From: Noviherbaspirillum pedocola
Lineage (GTDB): Bacteria; Pseudomonadota; Gammaproteobacteria; Burkholderiales; Burkholderiaceae_D
NCBI RefSeq assembly: GCF_016632335.1
Contig: NZ_JAEPBG010000002.1
Location: forward strand, 434,001 to 498,000
DNA: 64,000 nucleotides
Reading direction: 5' to 3'
This document shows positions 27,890-37,514 of this stretch, piece by piece (the first letter of the stretch is position 1; each line of letters opens with the position of its first letter). The notes beneath the pieces were generated by a model. It had not been told where the DNA came from. It saw only the letters and a list, made by a program, of their open reading frames with translations, and did not search any database. The position numbers and the translations under genes were made by a program.

Positions 27890-29178
27890 ACGCTTTGCCT
27901 TGCGCCGAACAGCGCCGCGGCAGCCGGCGGGCAGGAAGGAAACCAGGCATGGAAATACGAGGCTGCCAGCGTGCCGACCCGGTACAGCGCCGCGCCCGGC
28001 ACGCCGGAAGGATGGGCAAGGGTGTGCGTGGCTGGCTCAAGCGCGGTTTCCAGGCGCGAGTAATGAAACGCATGGCCGCGCAGCTGGCCCTGCGGCAAGG
28101 GCAATGCCTGGGGGCCGAGCCCGCCCAGACGCGCTTGCATCATCGCTTCGCCCGGCAGCAGGCCTGCCATGGGCCAGCGTTGCGCCGCATGGTCGACGAT
28201 GGCATCAGCCAGCGCCATCATGCCTCCGCATTCGGCCCAGATCGGCAGGCCGCGCGCATGGAAGTCGCGCACCGATGCCTGCCATCGCGTGGCAGCGGCC
28301 AGCGTTGCGCCATGCAGCTCGGGATAGCCGCCGGGCAGATACAGCGCATCGGCATGCGCCGGCACGGCTTCATTGGCCAGCGGTGAGAACGGGCACAGCG
28401 TCGCGCCGAGCGCGCGCAGGCAATCGAGGTTGTCCGGATAGAGAAAGCAGAATGCGGCATCCTGCGCGACCGCGATGGTTTTGCCGCGCAACGAGGGCGC
28501 CGGCGCCGTCGTGGCCGCGGCTTCGATGCGCACCTCGGGCAGCGCCTGCCAGATCGACGCATCGAGCGACAGATCTTGCGCAAGACGCTCGAGCCGGGCA
28601 TCGAGATCGGGCAATTCCGTGGCGGGGACGAGGCCCAGATGCCGTTCGGGCAGCGCCGCGTCCTGCGCGGTCAGGCTGCCCAGGAGCGGGATGTCGCGCA
28701 GCGATGCTGCCACCATGGCCGCATGCGCCGGGCCCGCGACGCGATTGGCGATAACGCCGGCCAGCCGCACCGGGCCGTAATCGCGCAAGCCCATAGCCAG
28801 CGCGCCGGCGGTTTGCGCGAGCGCTGAGGCATCGATGACCGCGATCACCGGCACATGGAAAGCCCGCGCCAGGTCCGCGGATGAAGGAGAACCATCATAG
28901 AGACCCATCACGCCTTCGATCAGCACGATGTCGGCATCACTTGCCGCATCGGCCAGCGCGCGGCGGCATGCGGCTTCGCCATTGATCCACAGATCGAGAT
29001 TGGACACCGGCGCGCCGCTGGCAACTTGCAGCAGCATCGGATCGAGGAAGTCGGCGCCAGTCTTGAACACGCGCACGCGCTTGCCTTCATTGCGCCAGCG
29101 CCGCGCCAGGGCAGCTACGACCGTGGTCTTGCCCTGGCCGGAAGCGGCGGCGGAAATCAGCGCGATGCGGGAAGGCAT
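27886..29178 (-). CDS. cobB: Cobyrinate a,c-diamide synthase
   Basis: This 430-aa protein has an N-terminal P-loop ATPase (ISAAASGQGKTTVVAALAR) and IEGVMGLYDG. A C-terminal class I glutamine amidotransferase-like domain has the nucleophile in WAECGGMMALADA and a family motif GHAFHYSR. It amidates the a and c side chains of (hydrogeno)cobyrinate with glutamine and ATP in the corrin pathway. It heads a two-gene leftward operon with btuF. The rest of the pathway is outside the window. Start ATG at 29178. Confidence 0.93.
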   Translation of the reverse strand: MPSRIALISAAASGQGKTTVVAALARRWRNEGKRVRVFKTGADFLDPMLLQVASGAPVSNLDLWINGEAACRRALADAASDADIVLIEGVMGLYDGSPSSADLARAFHVPVIAVIDASALAQTAGALAMGLRDYGPVRLAGVIANRVAGPAHAAMVAASLRDIPLLGSLTAQDAALPERHLGLVPATELPDLDARLERLAQDLSLDASIWQALPEVRIEAAATTAPAPSLRGKTIAVAQDAAFCFLYPDNLDCLRALGATLCPFSPLANEAVPAHADALYLPGGYPELHGATLAAATRWQASVRDFHARGLPIWAECGGMMALADAIVDHAAQRWPMAGLLPGEAMMQARLGGLGPQALPLPQGQLRGHAFHYSRLETALEPATHTLAHPSGVPGAALYRVGTLAASYFHAWFPSCPPAAAALFGARQSV

Positions 29179-29218
29179 GGAGGGACGTGGTGGATGCGAA
29201 GAGCGCGATTATAAACAC

Positions 29219-29302
29219 GTAGGGTGGGCGCAGCCCACGCGTTGCTCGCGATCCGGACATTCGACCTTGATCGTAAAAACGCGTGGGCTGTGCCCACCCT
29301 AC
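29219..29302. repeat. GTAGGG palindrome, A...A' form
   Basis: Two type A arms (GTAGGGTGGGC...GCCCACGCG and its complement ending GCCCACCCTAC) flank a 38-base loop between cobB and bktB. Each A arm is also a small hairpin by itself (GTGGGC/GCCCAC). Confidence 0.9.
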
Positions 29303-29347
29303 GCAATGCAAGGCGGCACGCGAGACTTTTCGTCCCGCGCAACAGCC

Positions 29348-30535
<1,188 letters not shown>

Positions 30536-30991
30536 TCTTCATCTCCTCTGCGCTGTTGCGCCATGGCTTACATGCGTTAGGGGAAGACAGGGCTTCCCCG
30601 TGTCCGATGCTGCTTTCCGCGCGGAATAGTACGATCGTTTGCTTTCCGCGCAGGCGGCCATTGTGCACTGCATCGCAAGCGGATGCCAGAGCGTATTTTT
30701 ACGTGGGGAAGGGGAAGCGGATGCGGTGCGGCAAATGCGCCCGCAGGCCAAGGGATGCGTAGGTTGGGCTGACGAAGGAAGCCCAACATGCTCACGGGCT
30801 GCGGGCGCTTGATGTTGGGCTTTCGGCCCAACCTACGAAGAAGCCCGACGGGAGTTTGCGCGGTATCGAGCTTTATGTTGGGCCTGGCAGCCCAACCTAC
30901 CGAAGGAAGCCCTACAGAAGTCCGCACGGGATCGAACTTCATGTTGGGCTTGGCAGCCCAACCTACGCATTTTCCAGGCGGATGCGCCGTC
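30536..30991. other. 456-bp intergenic region dominated by GTTGGGC repeats
   Basis: No gene is supported. The right half is filled by the GTAGGTTGGGC repeat array at 30759-30967. The left part contains the bktB start signals and no other recognised site. Confidence 0.7.
30759..30967. repeat. Array of GTAGGTTGGGC hairpins with about 65-bp units
   Basis: Four hairpin cores are present. The first is GTAGGTTGGGCT/AAGCCCAAC (30759-30787). Then come GTTGGGC-loop-GCCCAAC cores near 30814-30832, 30876-30896 and 30943-30963, each followed by CTAC. The last two units repeat with a period of about 65 bp, sharing GAAG-AAGCCC, an ATCGA and ATGTTGGGC. It is a sequence subfamily distinct from the GTAGGGTGGGC elements. 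Confidence 0.85.
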
Positions 30992-32068
30992 TCAAATCGC
31001 CGCGGCGATCGCCTGGCCGACTTCGGTGGTATTGGCCGTGCCGCCCAGGTCCGGCGTTCTGAGGCCGGAAGTCAGCGACTTTTCGATGGCCGCAAGAATT
31101 GCGTCATGCGCCGCAGTGTAGTTGGCGTCGCCCCGGCCGAGGAAGTCGAGCATCATCGCGCCGGACCAGATCATCGCGATCGGGTTGGCAATGTTCTTGC
31201 CGTAGATGTCCGGCGCGGAACCATGCACCGGCTCGAACAGCGACGGGAACTTGCGCTCCGGATTCAGGTTCGCCGAAGGCGCGATGCCGATGGTGCCGGT
31301 GCAGGCCGGGCCGAGGTCGGACAGGATGTCGCCGAACAGATTCGATGCCACCACCACGTCGAAGCGCTCGGGGCTCATCACGAAGCGGGCGCACAGGATA
31401 TCGATGTGGTACTTGTCCCAGCTCACGTCAGCGTAGGACTTCGCCACTTCTTCGACGCGCTCGTCCCAGTAAGGCATCGTGATCGAGATGCCGTTGGACT
31501 TGGTGGCCGAGGTCAGATGCTTCTTCGGACGCTTCTGCGCAAGCTCGAAGGCATACTTCAGCACGCGGTCGGTGCCATGGCGGCTGAACAGCGATTGCTG
31601 CACCGCGAATTCGCGTTCGGTGCCGGCGAACATGCGGCCGCCCACCGATGAATATTCGCCTTCGGTGTTTTCGCGCACCACGTAGAAATCGATGTCGCCG
31701 GGCTTCTTGTTGGCCAGTGGGCAGGGCACGCCGGGCATCAGGCGCACCGGGCGCAGGTTCACGTATTCATCGAAGTCGCGGCGGAACTTGATCAGCGAGC
31801 CCCACAGCGACACATGGTCGGGCACCGTCGCCGGCCAGCCCACCGCGCCGAAGTAGATGGCCTCGAAGCCGTTCAGTTGCTCGAACCAGTCGTCCGGCAT
31901 CATCTGGCCGTGCTGCGCGTAGTAATCGCAGTTGGCCCATTCGAAGGTAGTGAACTCGAGATTGATCTGAAATTTGCGCGCTGCTGCCTGCACCGCGCGC
32001 AAGCCTTCGGGCATGACTTCCTTGCCGATGCCGTCGCCGGCGATAACCGCGATTCTGTGTGTCTTCAT
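30992..32068 (-). CDS. dmlA: Tartrate/D-malate dehydrogenase (decarboxylating)
   Basis: This 358-aa beta-decarboxylating dehydrogenase begins THRIAVIAGDGIGKEVMPEG, has the substrate-binding LRPVRLMPG region, VVRENTEGEYSSVGG and the metal/NAD site VVVASNLFGDILSDLGP, and ends with HGSAPDIYGKNIANP. These match the tartrate dehydrogenase/D-malate dehydrogenase subgroup of the isocitrate/isopropylmalate family. It oxidises D-malate or tartrate using NAD. It is divergent from a LysR gene, the same arrangement as Escherichia coli dmlA/dmlR. The 136-bp intergenic region holds an inverted repeat at 32165. Confidence 0.85.
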   Translation of the reverse strand: MKTHRIAVIAGDGIGKEVMPEGLRAVQAAARKFQINLEFTTFEWANCDYYAQHGQMMPDDWFEQLNGFEAIYFGAVGWPATVPDHVSLWGSLIKFRRDFDEYVNLRPVRLMPGVPCPLANKKPGDIDFYVVRENTEGEYSSVGGRMFAGTEREFAVQQSLFSRHGTDRVLKYAFELAQKRPKKHLTSATKSNGISITMPYWDERVEEVAKSYADVSWDKYHIDILCARFVMSPERFDVVVASNLFGDILSDLGPACTGTIGIAPSANLNPERKFPSLFEPVHGSAPDIYGKNIANPIAMIWSGAMMLDFLGRGDANYTAAHDAILAAIEKSLTSGLRTPDLGGTANTTEVGQAIAAAI

Positions 32069-32164
32069 GAGTCGATAGCCTGTTGGAGTTGGGCAGGAGC
32101 ATTGCCTGCGAACGGTGCGAGCCGATGGCTTTCACAGCGCGTCACTATAGGCCAAACCGTTCCA

Positions 32165-32187
32165 TTTACAATACCGAAAATTGTGAA
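32165..32187. promoter_or_regulatory. Inverted repeat in the dmlA/lysR divergent region
   Basis: TTTACAAT and ATTGTGAA are separated by seven bases (one mismatch), the size and symmetry of a LysR-family binding site. It lies 18 bp upstream of the regulator start and 97 bp from the dehydrogenase start, so one site could control both. Confidence 0.5.
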
Positions 32188-32204
32188 TCGACCATGCACG
32201 CTCC

Positions 32205-33101
32205 GTGAACGACAGTCTCTCCAATGCCGACCTGCGCGTCTTCGTGCTCGTGGCCCGCAAGTCGAGCTTTGCCGGCGCCGCCCGCGAACTCGGCATGTCG
32301 GCCGCCTACATCAGCAAGCGCATCAACACCCTTGAAGCCGATCTTGGCGTCAAGCTGCTGCACCGTACCAGCCGCCGCGTCGTGATCACCGAAGAAGGCG
32401 AGCGCGTCTACGCCTGGGCGCAGACCATCCTCGACAATATCGACCGGCTTTACGACGATGTGTCTTCCTCGCAGCGCACGCCCAGCGGCGCGCTGCGCAT
32501 CTGCAGCAGTTTCGGCTTTGGCCGCAAGCGGGTGGCGCCGGTGATTGCCGAGCTGGCGCAGGCGTATCCGGCGCTGCAGTTGCGCTTTGAAGTCTTCGAC
32601 AGGCTCATCGACATCGACAGCGAAGGCTTTGATCTCGACATTCGCGTCGGCGACGAGATCGCCTCGCACCTGATCGCCAGGCCACTCTTTTCCAACCATC
32701 GTGTGCTGTGCGCGGCGCCGCAGTATCTCGAGCGCCGCGGCATGCCGCGCAGCGTGCAGGAACTGGCCAACCACGATTGCCTGGTCATCCGTGAACGCGA
32801 CCATCCTTTCGGCGTATGGCGGCTGCGCAGCAATGCCGGCGAGGAAACGGTGAAGGTGACCGGCCCGCTGTCGTCCAACAATGGCGAGATCGTGCTGCAG
32901 TGGGCGCTGCAGGGCGGGGGCATCGTGCTGCGCTCGATGTGGGATGCCGGGCCGCGCATCGAGCGCGGCGAGCTGGTCGTCGTGCTGCCGGAATACCGGC
33001 AGGATGCCAATGTGTGGGCTGTCTATCCGCCGCGGCTGATGCGCTCGGCGAAGATACGCACCTGCGTGGACTTCCTGCGGCAAGGCTTGCAGCCGCGCTA
33101 A
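32205..33101 (+). CDS. dmlR: LysR-family regulator (DmlR-like)
   Basis: This 298-aa regulator uses a GTG start at 32205, because the upstream ATG at 32194 runs into a stop after four codons. The N-terminal helix-turn-helix is LRVFVLVARKSSFAGAARELGMSA followed by KRINTLEADLGVKLLHRTSRRV. The effector-binding domain begins at GALRICSSFGFGRKRVAPVI. Divergence from the tartrate/D-malate dehydrogenase gene, as in dmlR/dmlA, suggests it activates that gene when a hydroxy-dicarboxylic acid is present. It has no other obvious targets nearby. Confidence 0.88.
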   Translation: MNDSLSNADLRVFVLVARKSSFAGAARELGMSAAYISKRINTLEADLGVKLLHRTSRRVVITEEGERVYAWAQTILDNIDRLYDDVSSSQRTPSGALRICSSFGFGRKRVAPVIAELAQAYPALQLRFEVFDRLIDIDSEGFDLDIRVGDEIASHLIARPLFSNHRVLCAAPQYLERRGMPRSVQELANHDCLVIRERDHPFGVWRLRSNAGEETVKVTGPLSSNNGEIVLQWALQGGGIVLRSMWDAGPRIERGELVVVLPEYRQDANVWAVYPPRLMRSAKIRTCVDFLRQGLQPR

Positions 33102-33327
33102 TGCTCATCGTTGCGGTGAGTTTCGTATCGACATTGCCGCGCCCACCGGCCATGCGCTGGTCGGGACCAATCACTCGCGGCAAGCAGGCGGCAAGCAGGC
33201 GGCATGCTTCGGAACAAACCCTGCGTTGAACTCGCCCAGCCTCGCGCTTCTAAGCCATACCGGCAGCATCGTTTGCAGCGGCATGCCTGGTGTTTCCATC
33301 CTTTACAACCCGCATGGAGAGGTCGTG

Positions 33328-33750
33328 ATGAACAAGCTATTGATAACCCTGCTGATGGCTGCAGTCGGCGCAGCAGGCAGCGCTTACGCGCAATCCTCGC
33401 CCGGTGGCGCCTCGGGAAGCTCGGGTGGTTCGAGCTCGATGAGCAGCGGCGATTCGGGCACGAGCGGCTCGACAGGAAGTGGCGACATGCACGGCAAGTC
33501 GTCGAAGTCGCATCGCCGCATGCCAGGCAACGATGCGAGCAACAGTTCCTCCGGCGGCTCATCGAGCAGCATGTCGGGCAGCGGCGGCGCAGGCGGATCC
33601 TCCAGCGGCATGTCGGGCGGCGGCATGTCGGGCGGCACTTCGGGAGGCACTTCAGGCGGATCATCAAGTGACATGGGCAGCGGCGCCGGCTCTTCGGGCG
33701 GCATGTCTGGCGGCGGCACCTCGGGAACATCCGGCGGCACGAGCCACTGA
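33328..33750 (+). CDS. Secreted Ser/Gly/Met-rich low-complexity protein
   Basis: This 140-aa protein starts at ATG 33328 and has a signal peptide MNKLLITLLMAAVGAAGSAYA ending at AYAQ. The mature part is almost entirely Ser, Gly, Met and Thr, with repeated GGMSGG and GGTSGG units, and a single basic patch HGKSSKSHRRMPGN. No enzyme motif is visible. It would be extracellular, periplasmic or surface-bound and intrinsically disordered. Such sequences occur in surface or metal-binding proteins, but the methionines here are too regularly placed among glycines to claim a metal role. Confidence 0.6.
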   Translation: MNKLLITLLMAAVGAAGSAYAQSSPGGASGSSGGSSSMSSGDSGTSGSTGSGDMHGKSSKSHRRMPGNDASNSSSGGSSSSMSGSGGAGGSSSGMSGGGMSGGTSGGTSGGSSSDMGSGAGSSGGMSGGGTSGTSGGTSH

Positions 33751-34148
33751 GCAGCGCATCCGAGCCTTCCTGGCAGCGCCCGAGCCGATGATGGTGCTCG
33801 CCACCTATCCGCGCAAGCCTGCCTGTCGGACCCCGCCATTTCGGCCGGTCAGGGCGGGCTCATGACTACGGGCGGCTGCCGTTGAGCCGCCTGCCTGAGC
33901 GGTTCGAAAAGGCATGCTGATGTGCGTGAGCCTGAGATGCGCGCATCGCCAGCCCCGGCCGGCGGCGTTACGCGCGGCTTGACGCCGTCGCCGGCATGGC
34001 AAAAATTTCGGTCTTTACAAGACTTTGCATGACTTTACGCGTGGCACCTGATATTTTTCGTCCCGCTTGCCGATAATCCACGCGCCCTCCGGCGTCGTAT
34101 TGGCACAATCCAAGCCCGACTGACTTCCCAATTCACGGTGACATTGCT
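33751..34148. other. 398-bp intergenic region, no gene seen
   Basis: No convincing ORF is visible. The right third, before the beta-propeller gene, has direct GACTTT repeats (CTTTACAAGACTTTGCATGA) and is AT-richer than its surroundings, which may be promoter DNA. No precise -35/-10 pair can be fixed. Confidence 0.6.
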
Positions 34149-35378
34149 ATGCGTTCCTCTCTGATTTCCTGCCTCGCGGCCGCGGCTGTACTCGCTGGCT
34201 GCGGCGGCAGTACCGACAATTCCGCCAGCGGTCTGCGTTGGCTGCCTCCGACGAAACTGGTCACCAATATCGTGAACGGCACCGATTTCCGTTTCGGCAC
34301 CGGCGCTGTATTGGGCAACCGTTACTACCTCGCCGACCGCAACAATGCCGCGATCGATGTGTTCGATACGGCGACCAGCAATCTGCTATCCCAGATCAAG
34401 GGTTCGGGCGCGAATGCGTTCACGGGCCTGCGATCCACCAGCGGCGCGCCGGACGACACGATTTCGGGACCGAGTGGCGTTTATGCAGTAGGCAATCTGC
34501 TGTATGTAGGCGACGTCAATTCGGTGAAAATCGTCGATCCGGCCAGCCAGCAAGTCGTCAAGACGATACCGGTCGGCGCGCAGGGCAAGCGCGCGAACAA
34601 GGCTTGCGTAGACACGGCGCACAATCTGTTCGTCATCGCGACTCCCGAAGCGGCCACGCCTTATCTGACGATGATCGATACGACCACCCAGGTGGTGGTG
34701 GGCACGATCAGCTTTACCGATGCGAGCGGCGCGCGTTCCGCCGGACTGGGAGCCTGCCAGTTTGACGCGGCCGCGGACACGCTCTATGTCAACAATGCCG
34801 GCACCACCGCCAATCCGCATGGCGAGCTCGTCGCCCTGCCTGGCGCCTCCCTGCGCGCGATTCCGAGCGGCGGCACCGTGAATTACACCGATCTCGCCGG
34901 CCTGCGCGCCTATGCATTGGGCAACTGCGACCCGACCGGCCTGGCGCTTGGTCCGAGCAATCGCGTTGCCGTCGGCTGCCGTGAAACGACGAGTGGCGCA
35001 TCGCTGCTGGTGCAGATCCTGGACCGTACGAATGGCAATCTGATTGCCTCGGTGAACGCCGGCGGCGGCGGCGACATCGTGTACGACGCTGCCACCAACC
35101 GCTACTACAACGCGGCGGGCCGCTGGACTTCGGGCGGCACCGCGGCGACAAGCGGTGTCTGCAGCTCCTCCTCGACGTGTAATCCGATGCTGGCCGTCAT
35201 CGATGCCAACACCCATGCCATCGTGGCGACGCTGCAGACCGGGAACAGTGCGCATTCGGTAACCGTGGATCCGGTCACCGCGAAGGCTTTCGTGCCCGTG
35301 TCCTCGGGCGTTGCGCCGCAAGGCTGCGGCAACTGCGCGAACGCGACGCCGGGGCTGCTGAGCTTTGCCCTGAAGTAA
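34149..35378 (+). CDS. Lipoprotein with beta-propeller repeats
   Basis: This 409-aa protein has a lipoprotein signal with lipobox LAGC (Cys at about residue 18). The mature part is made of repeated strands such as RYYLADRNNAAIDVFDTATSNL, YVGDVNSVKIVDPASQQVVKTIPVG and MLAVIDANTHAIVATLQTGN, resembling YncE/NHL-type beta-propellers. Such proteins usually bind other macromolecules or ligands on the cell surface or in the periplasm. The ligand is unknown. The spaced Cys pairs (VCSSSSTC and CGNC) may form disulfides. The start at 34149 gives a well-formed signal peptide. It appears to be transcribed alone. Confidence 0.8.
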   Translation: MRSSLISCLAAAAVLAGCGGSTDNSASGLRWLPPTKLVTNIVNGTDFRFGTGAVLGNRYYLADRNNAAIDVFDTATSNLLSQIKGSGANAFTGLRSTSGAPDDTISGPSGVYAVGNLLYVGDVNSVKIVDPASQQVVKTIPVGAQGKRANKACVDTAHNLFVIATPEAATPYLTMIDTTTQVVVGTISFTDASGARSAGLGACQFDAAADTLYVNNAGTTANPHGELVALPGASLRAIPSGGTVNYTDLAGLRAYALGNCDPTGLALGPSNRVAVGCRETTSGASLLVQILDRTNGNLIASVNAGGGGDIVYDAATNRYYNAAGRWTSGGTAATSGVCSSSSTCNPMLAVIDANTHAIVATLQTGNSAHSVTVDPVTAKAFVPVSSGVAPQGCGNCANATPGLLSFALK

Positions 35379-35490
35379 TCGCAGCAAGCCATGTCTGCGT
35401 CACGATGCGGCGGTGCCGGCTCTTCCTCGGCCGGCACCACTGCATTGCAAGCGCGCAGACATCATCGATCAGGCCCTGTTGCAGGCGATC

Positions 35491-35853
35491 TCATGCCGGA
35501 CCTTGGGACGACGCGGCATACCAATCCGCGTAGGGCGTATTGGTGACGAGTCGGCGGTTGAAGTCCGGAGCGCCATCGGTCCACCACACCGGTCCGCGTT
35601 CTCCCAGCGAGCGCTTCGTTTCATCCACGGTGGCGCGCGCTCGCCGCTCGGCTTCGCCATCGCCAGCCTTCTTCGCCGCGGCTATCCTTCTGCGCGCATC
35701 CATCAGCCGATCAACCAGTTGTTGCCTGATCTCCGGATCAAGCGCGGGATCGCTCATGCGCCAGAGACGGCCCGCTACAACGAAGTAACGTCCGTCCGGT
35801 GTCACCGGATGAGGAGGCACAGGCGGTCTGAGCTTGCCGTGCTTGATGGACAT
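35491..35853 (-). CDS. Small basic protein of unknown function, near DUF3140
   Basis: This 120-aa protein begins MSIKHGKLRPPVPPHPVTPDGRY, with RLWRMSDPALDPEIRQQLVDRLMDARRRIA, then a charged helical segment and a C-terminal WWTDGAPDFNRRL. It contains no membrane segment. I do not know its function. The ATG at 35853 is chosen for a compact start; an ATG at 35895 overlapping the DUF3140 stop is an alternative, and neither has a clear ribosome binding site. It probably shares a transcript with the DUF3140 gene. Confidence 0.6.
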   Translation of the reverse strand: MSIKHGKLRPPVPPHPVTPDGRYFVVAGRLWRMSDPALDPEIRQQLVDRLMDARRRIAAAKKAGDGEAERRARATVDETKRSLGERGPVWWTDGAPDFNRRLVTNTPYADWYAASSQGPA

Positions 35854-35875
35854 GAGGCTGCGAGCTGCCGGGACA

Positions 35876-36232
35876 TCAGGACTTCTGCGGGTCATGTCCC
35901 CAATTCATGAGCGAATAGCGCCAATCGCTCGTTGCCGGATCGCTCTTGGTCGGCCCTTGCGCCAGATGGCGATGGATATAGCCGATGACCTTGCGCATGT
36001 GCGCGAGGTCATCCTCGCTCAACTCCCTGTTGGGACGATGCAGCAGCTCGACAATGCGCCGACCTGAGTGGTGGCCAACCGATTCCGCATCGCCATGCTT
36101 TTGTCCCACGCGCCTGGAATCATCGCTGGCCAGCCATTTTTCGAGTTCGGCGGCGCTCATGTTGACGCACTCCCTGAAATCATGAATGGTCTGGCGACGC
36201 AGATCGTCGCTGTCTTCTGTCTTGCTGCTCAT
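35876..36232 (-). CDS. DUF3140 domain protein
   Basis: This 118-aa protein starts at ATG 36232, chosen over the ATG at 36238 because GGAG lies six bases upstream of 36232 but directly abuts 36238. It contains the DUF3140 pattern VGQKHGDAESVGHHSGRRIVELL followed by LSEDDLAHMRKVIGYIHRHLAQ and ends WRYSLMNWGHDP. The family has been annotated as DNA-binding from structure predictions, but no role is shown. It forms a two-gene unit with the 120-aa protein downstream. Confidence 0.83.
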   Translation of the reverse strand: MSSKTEDSDDLRRQTIHDFRECVNMSAAELEKWLASDDSRRVGQKHGDAESVGHHSGRRIVELLHRPNRELSEDDLAHMRKVIGYIHRHLAQGPTKSDPATSDWRYSLMNWGHDPQKS

Positions 36233-36464
36233 GTTCATCTCCGCTCGATGGTTACGAAGCCTGTCATTGGCATTGGACAGGTTTTGGCGGAAACGTTTCC
36301 AGGAATTCGCACCGGACATTTGCGCTTGCCGCGCTCATGCGGGAAACCGCAACGTAAGACATGCACGCAGAGCCCTGCGAATGACGGTTCCTTCGCAGCC
36401 GTGACTGCCTGCGTGCTTGTGCCCATGCCGCCACTGTCATGAAATGGCGGCTAATCAATGGCCT

Positions 36465-37247
36465 CTACTGCATGAACCAGCCATGGCTGACCACCAGCGA
36501 TTGCCCGGTCAGCGCATTCGAGCCAAAGGCGGCAAACATCAGCGCGATTTCGGCGACGTCTTCCATGGTGGTGAACTCGCCATCCACGGTTTCCTTCAGC
36601 ATCAGCTTCTTCACGACGTCTTCCTCGCTGATGCCCAGTTCCCTGGCTTGCTCGGGAATCTGCTTTTCCACCAGCGGCGTGCGCACGAAGCCCGGGCAAA
36701 TCACATTGGCGCGTATGCCGTGCGGCGCGCCTTCCTTTGCCGCCGTCTTGGCCAGCCCGATCAGGCCATGCTTGGCGGTGACATAGGCAGACTTGAGCAT
36801 CGAAGCTTCCTTGGAATGCACCGAGCCGATGTACAGAATGCTGCCGCCTCTTCCCGAGGCCTTCATGTGCGGCCAGCAGGCGCGGGTGGTAAGGAAAGCC
36901 CCATCCAGATGAATAGCCAGCATCCTTTTCCAGTCCGCAAAGGGAAAAGCTTCGATCGGATGAATGATCTGGATGCCCGCATTGCTCACCAGCACATCGA
37001 CCCCGCCCCAGGCAGCGACGACTTCATCGACCGCGGCCTGCACCTGCTCCTCGTCGCCGACATCCATGCCGACCGCCATGGCCTTGCCATCGCCTCTTTT
37101 GATTTCATCGGCCGCGGCTTGCGCGGCTTCCCGGTTCAGGTCGGCAACGACGACCCGGCCGCCTGCGCCGGCATAGCGCGACGCGATCGCCTTGCCGATG
37201 CCGCTGGCCGCGCCCGTAATGAGGCAGATCCTGTCTTGCAGCTTCAT
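36465..37247 (-). CDS. bdhA: 3-Hydroxybutyrate dehydrogenase
   Basis: This 260-aa short-chain dehydrogenase has the NAD-binding GAASGIGKAIA at about residues 12-22 and the catalytic Ser/Tyr/Lys in IGSVHSKEAS and SAYVTAKHGL (YxxxK). It ends in the VSHGWFMQ segment found in PHB-pathway 3-hydroxybutyrate dehydrogenases. It converts 3-hydroxybutyrate released by PhaZ into acetoacetate with NAD. It starts behind AAGGAG and is divergent from a DUF3300 gene, separated by 267 bp. It fits with bktB and phaZ in storage-polymer turnover. Confidence 0.9.
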   Translation of the reverse strand: MKLQDRICLITGAASGIGKAIASRYAGAGGRVVVADLNREAAQAAADEIKRGDGKAMAVGMDVGDEEQVQAAVDEVVAAWGGVDVLVSNAGIQIIHPIEAFPFADWKRMLAIHLDGAFLTTRACWPHMKASGRGGSILYIGSVHSKEASMLKSAYVTAKHGLIGLAKTAAKEGAPHGIRANVICPGFVRTPLVEKQIPEQARELGISEEDVVKKLMLKETVDGEFTTMEDVAEIALMFAAFGSNALTGQSLVVSHGWFMQ

Positions 37248-37514
37248 GGTGAACTCCTTGTTTGCTGAAAAAAGTCAGCCTGACCGGTGGCTTCGAAATG
37301 AGGATAGAGTGCCTGCCGCGAAAGGGATATGCGCCCTTGGCCCGATCCGCCTGCCTGCTGCCGCATCGCATTCCTGAAGAGGCCATGGCCGGCGGACGCA
37401 GCATTGGACCAAGGTCCCATCGCAGCGGCGCTGTGCGCGGCATAACATGGCGCGCATCGTGGCGGTGTTACGGCTTTTGCGGCACCGCATCTCTGTCGGA
37501 AATGAAAACATTCG

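Noticed and set aside
29178-29220. Cobalamin riboswitch upstream of cobB
   Set aside because: The upstream region is only about 40 bases before a palindromic repeat and shows no B12-box or riboswitch-sized fold.
30759-30967. CRISPR array
   Set aside because: The units are palindromic, vary in sequence, and lack regular spacers or adjacent cas genes.
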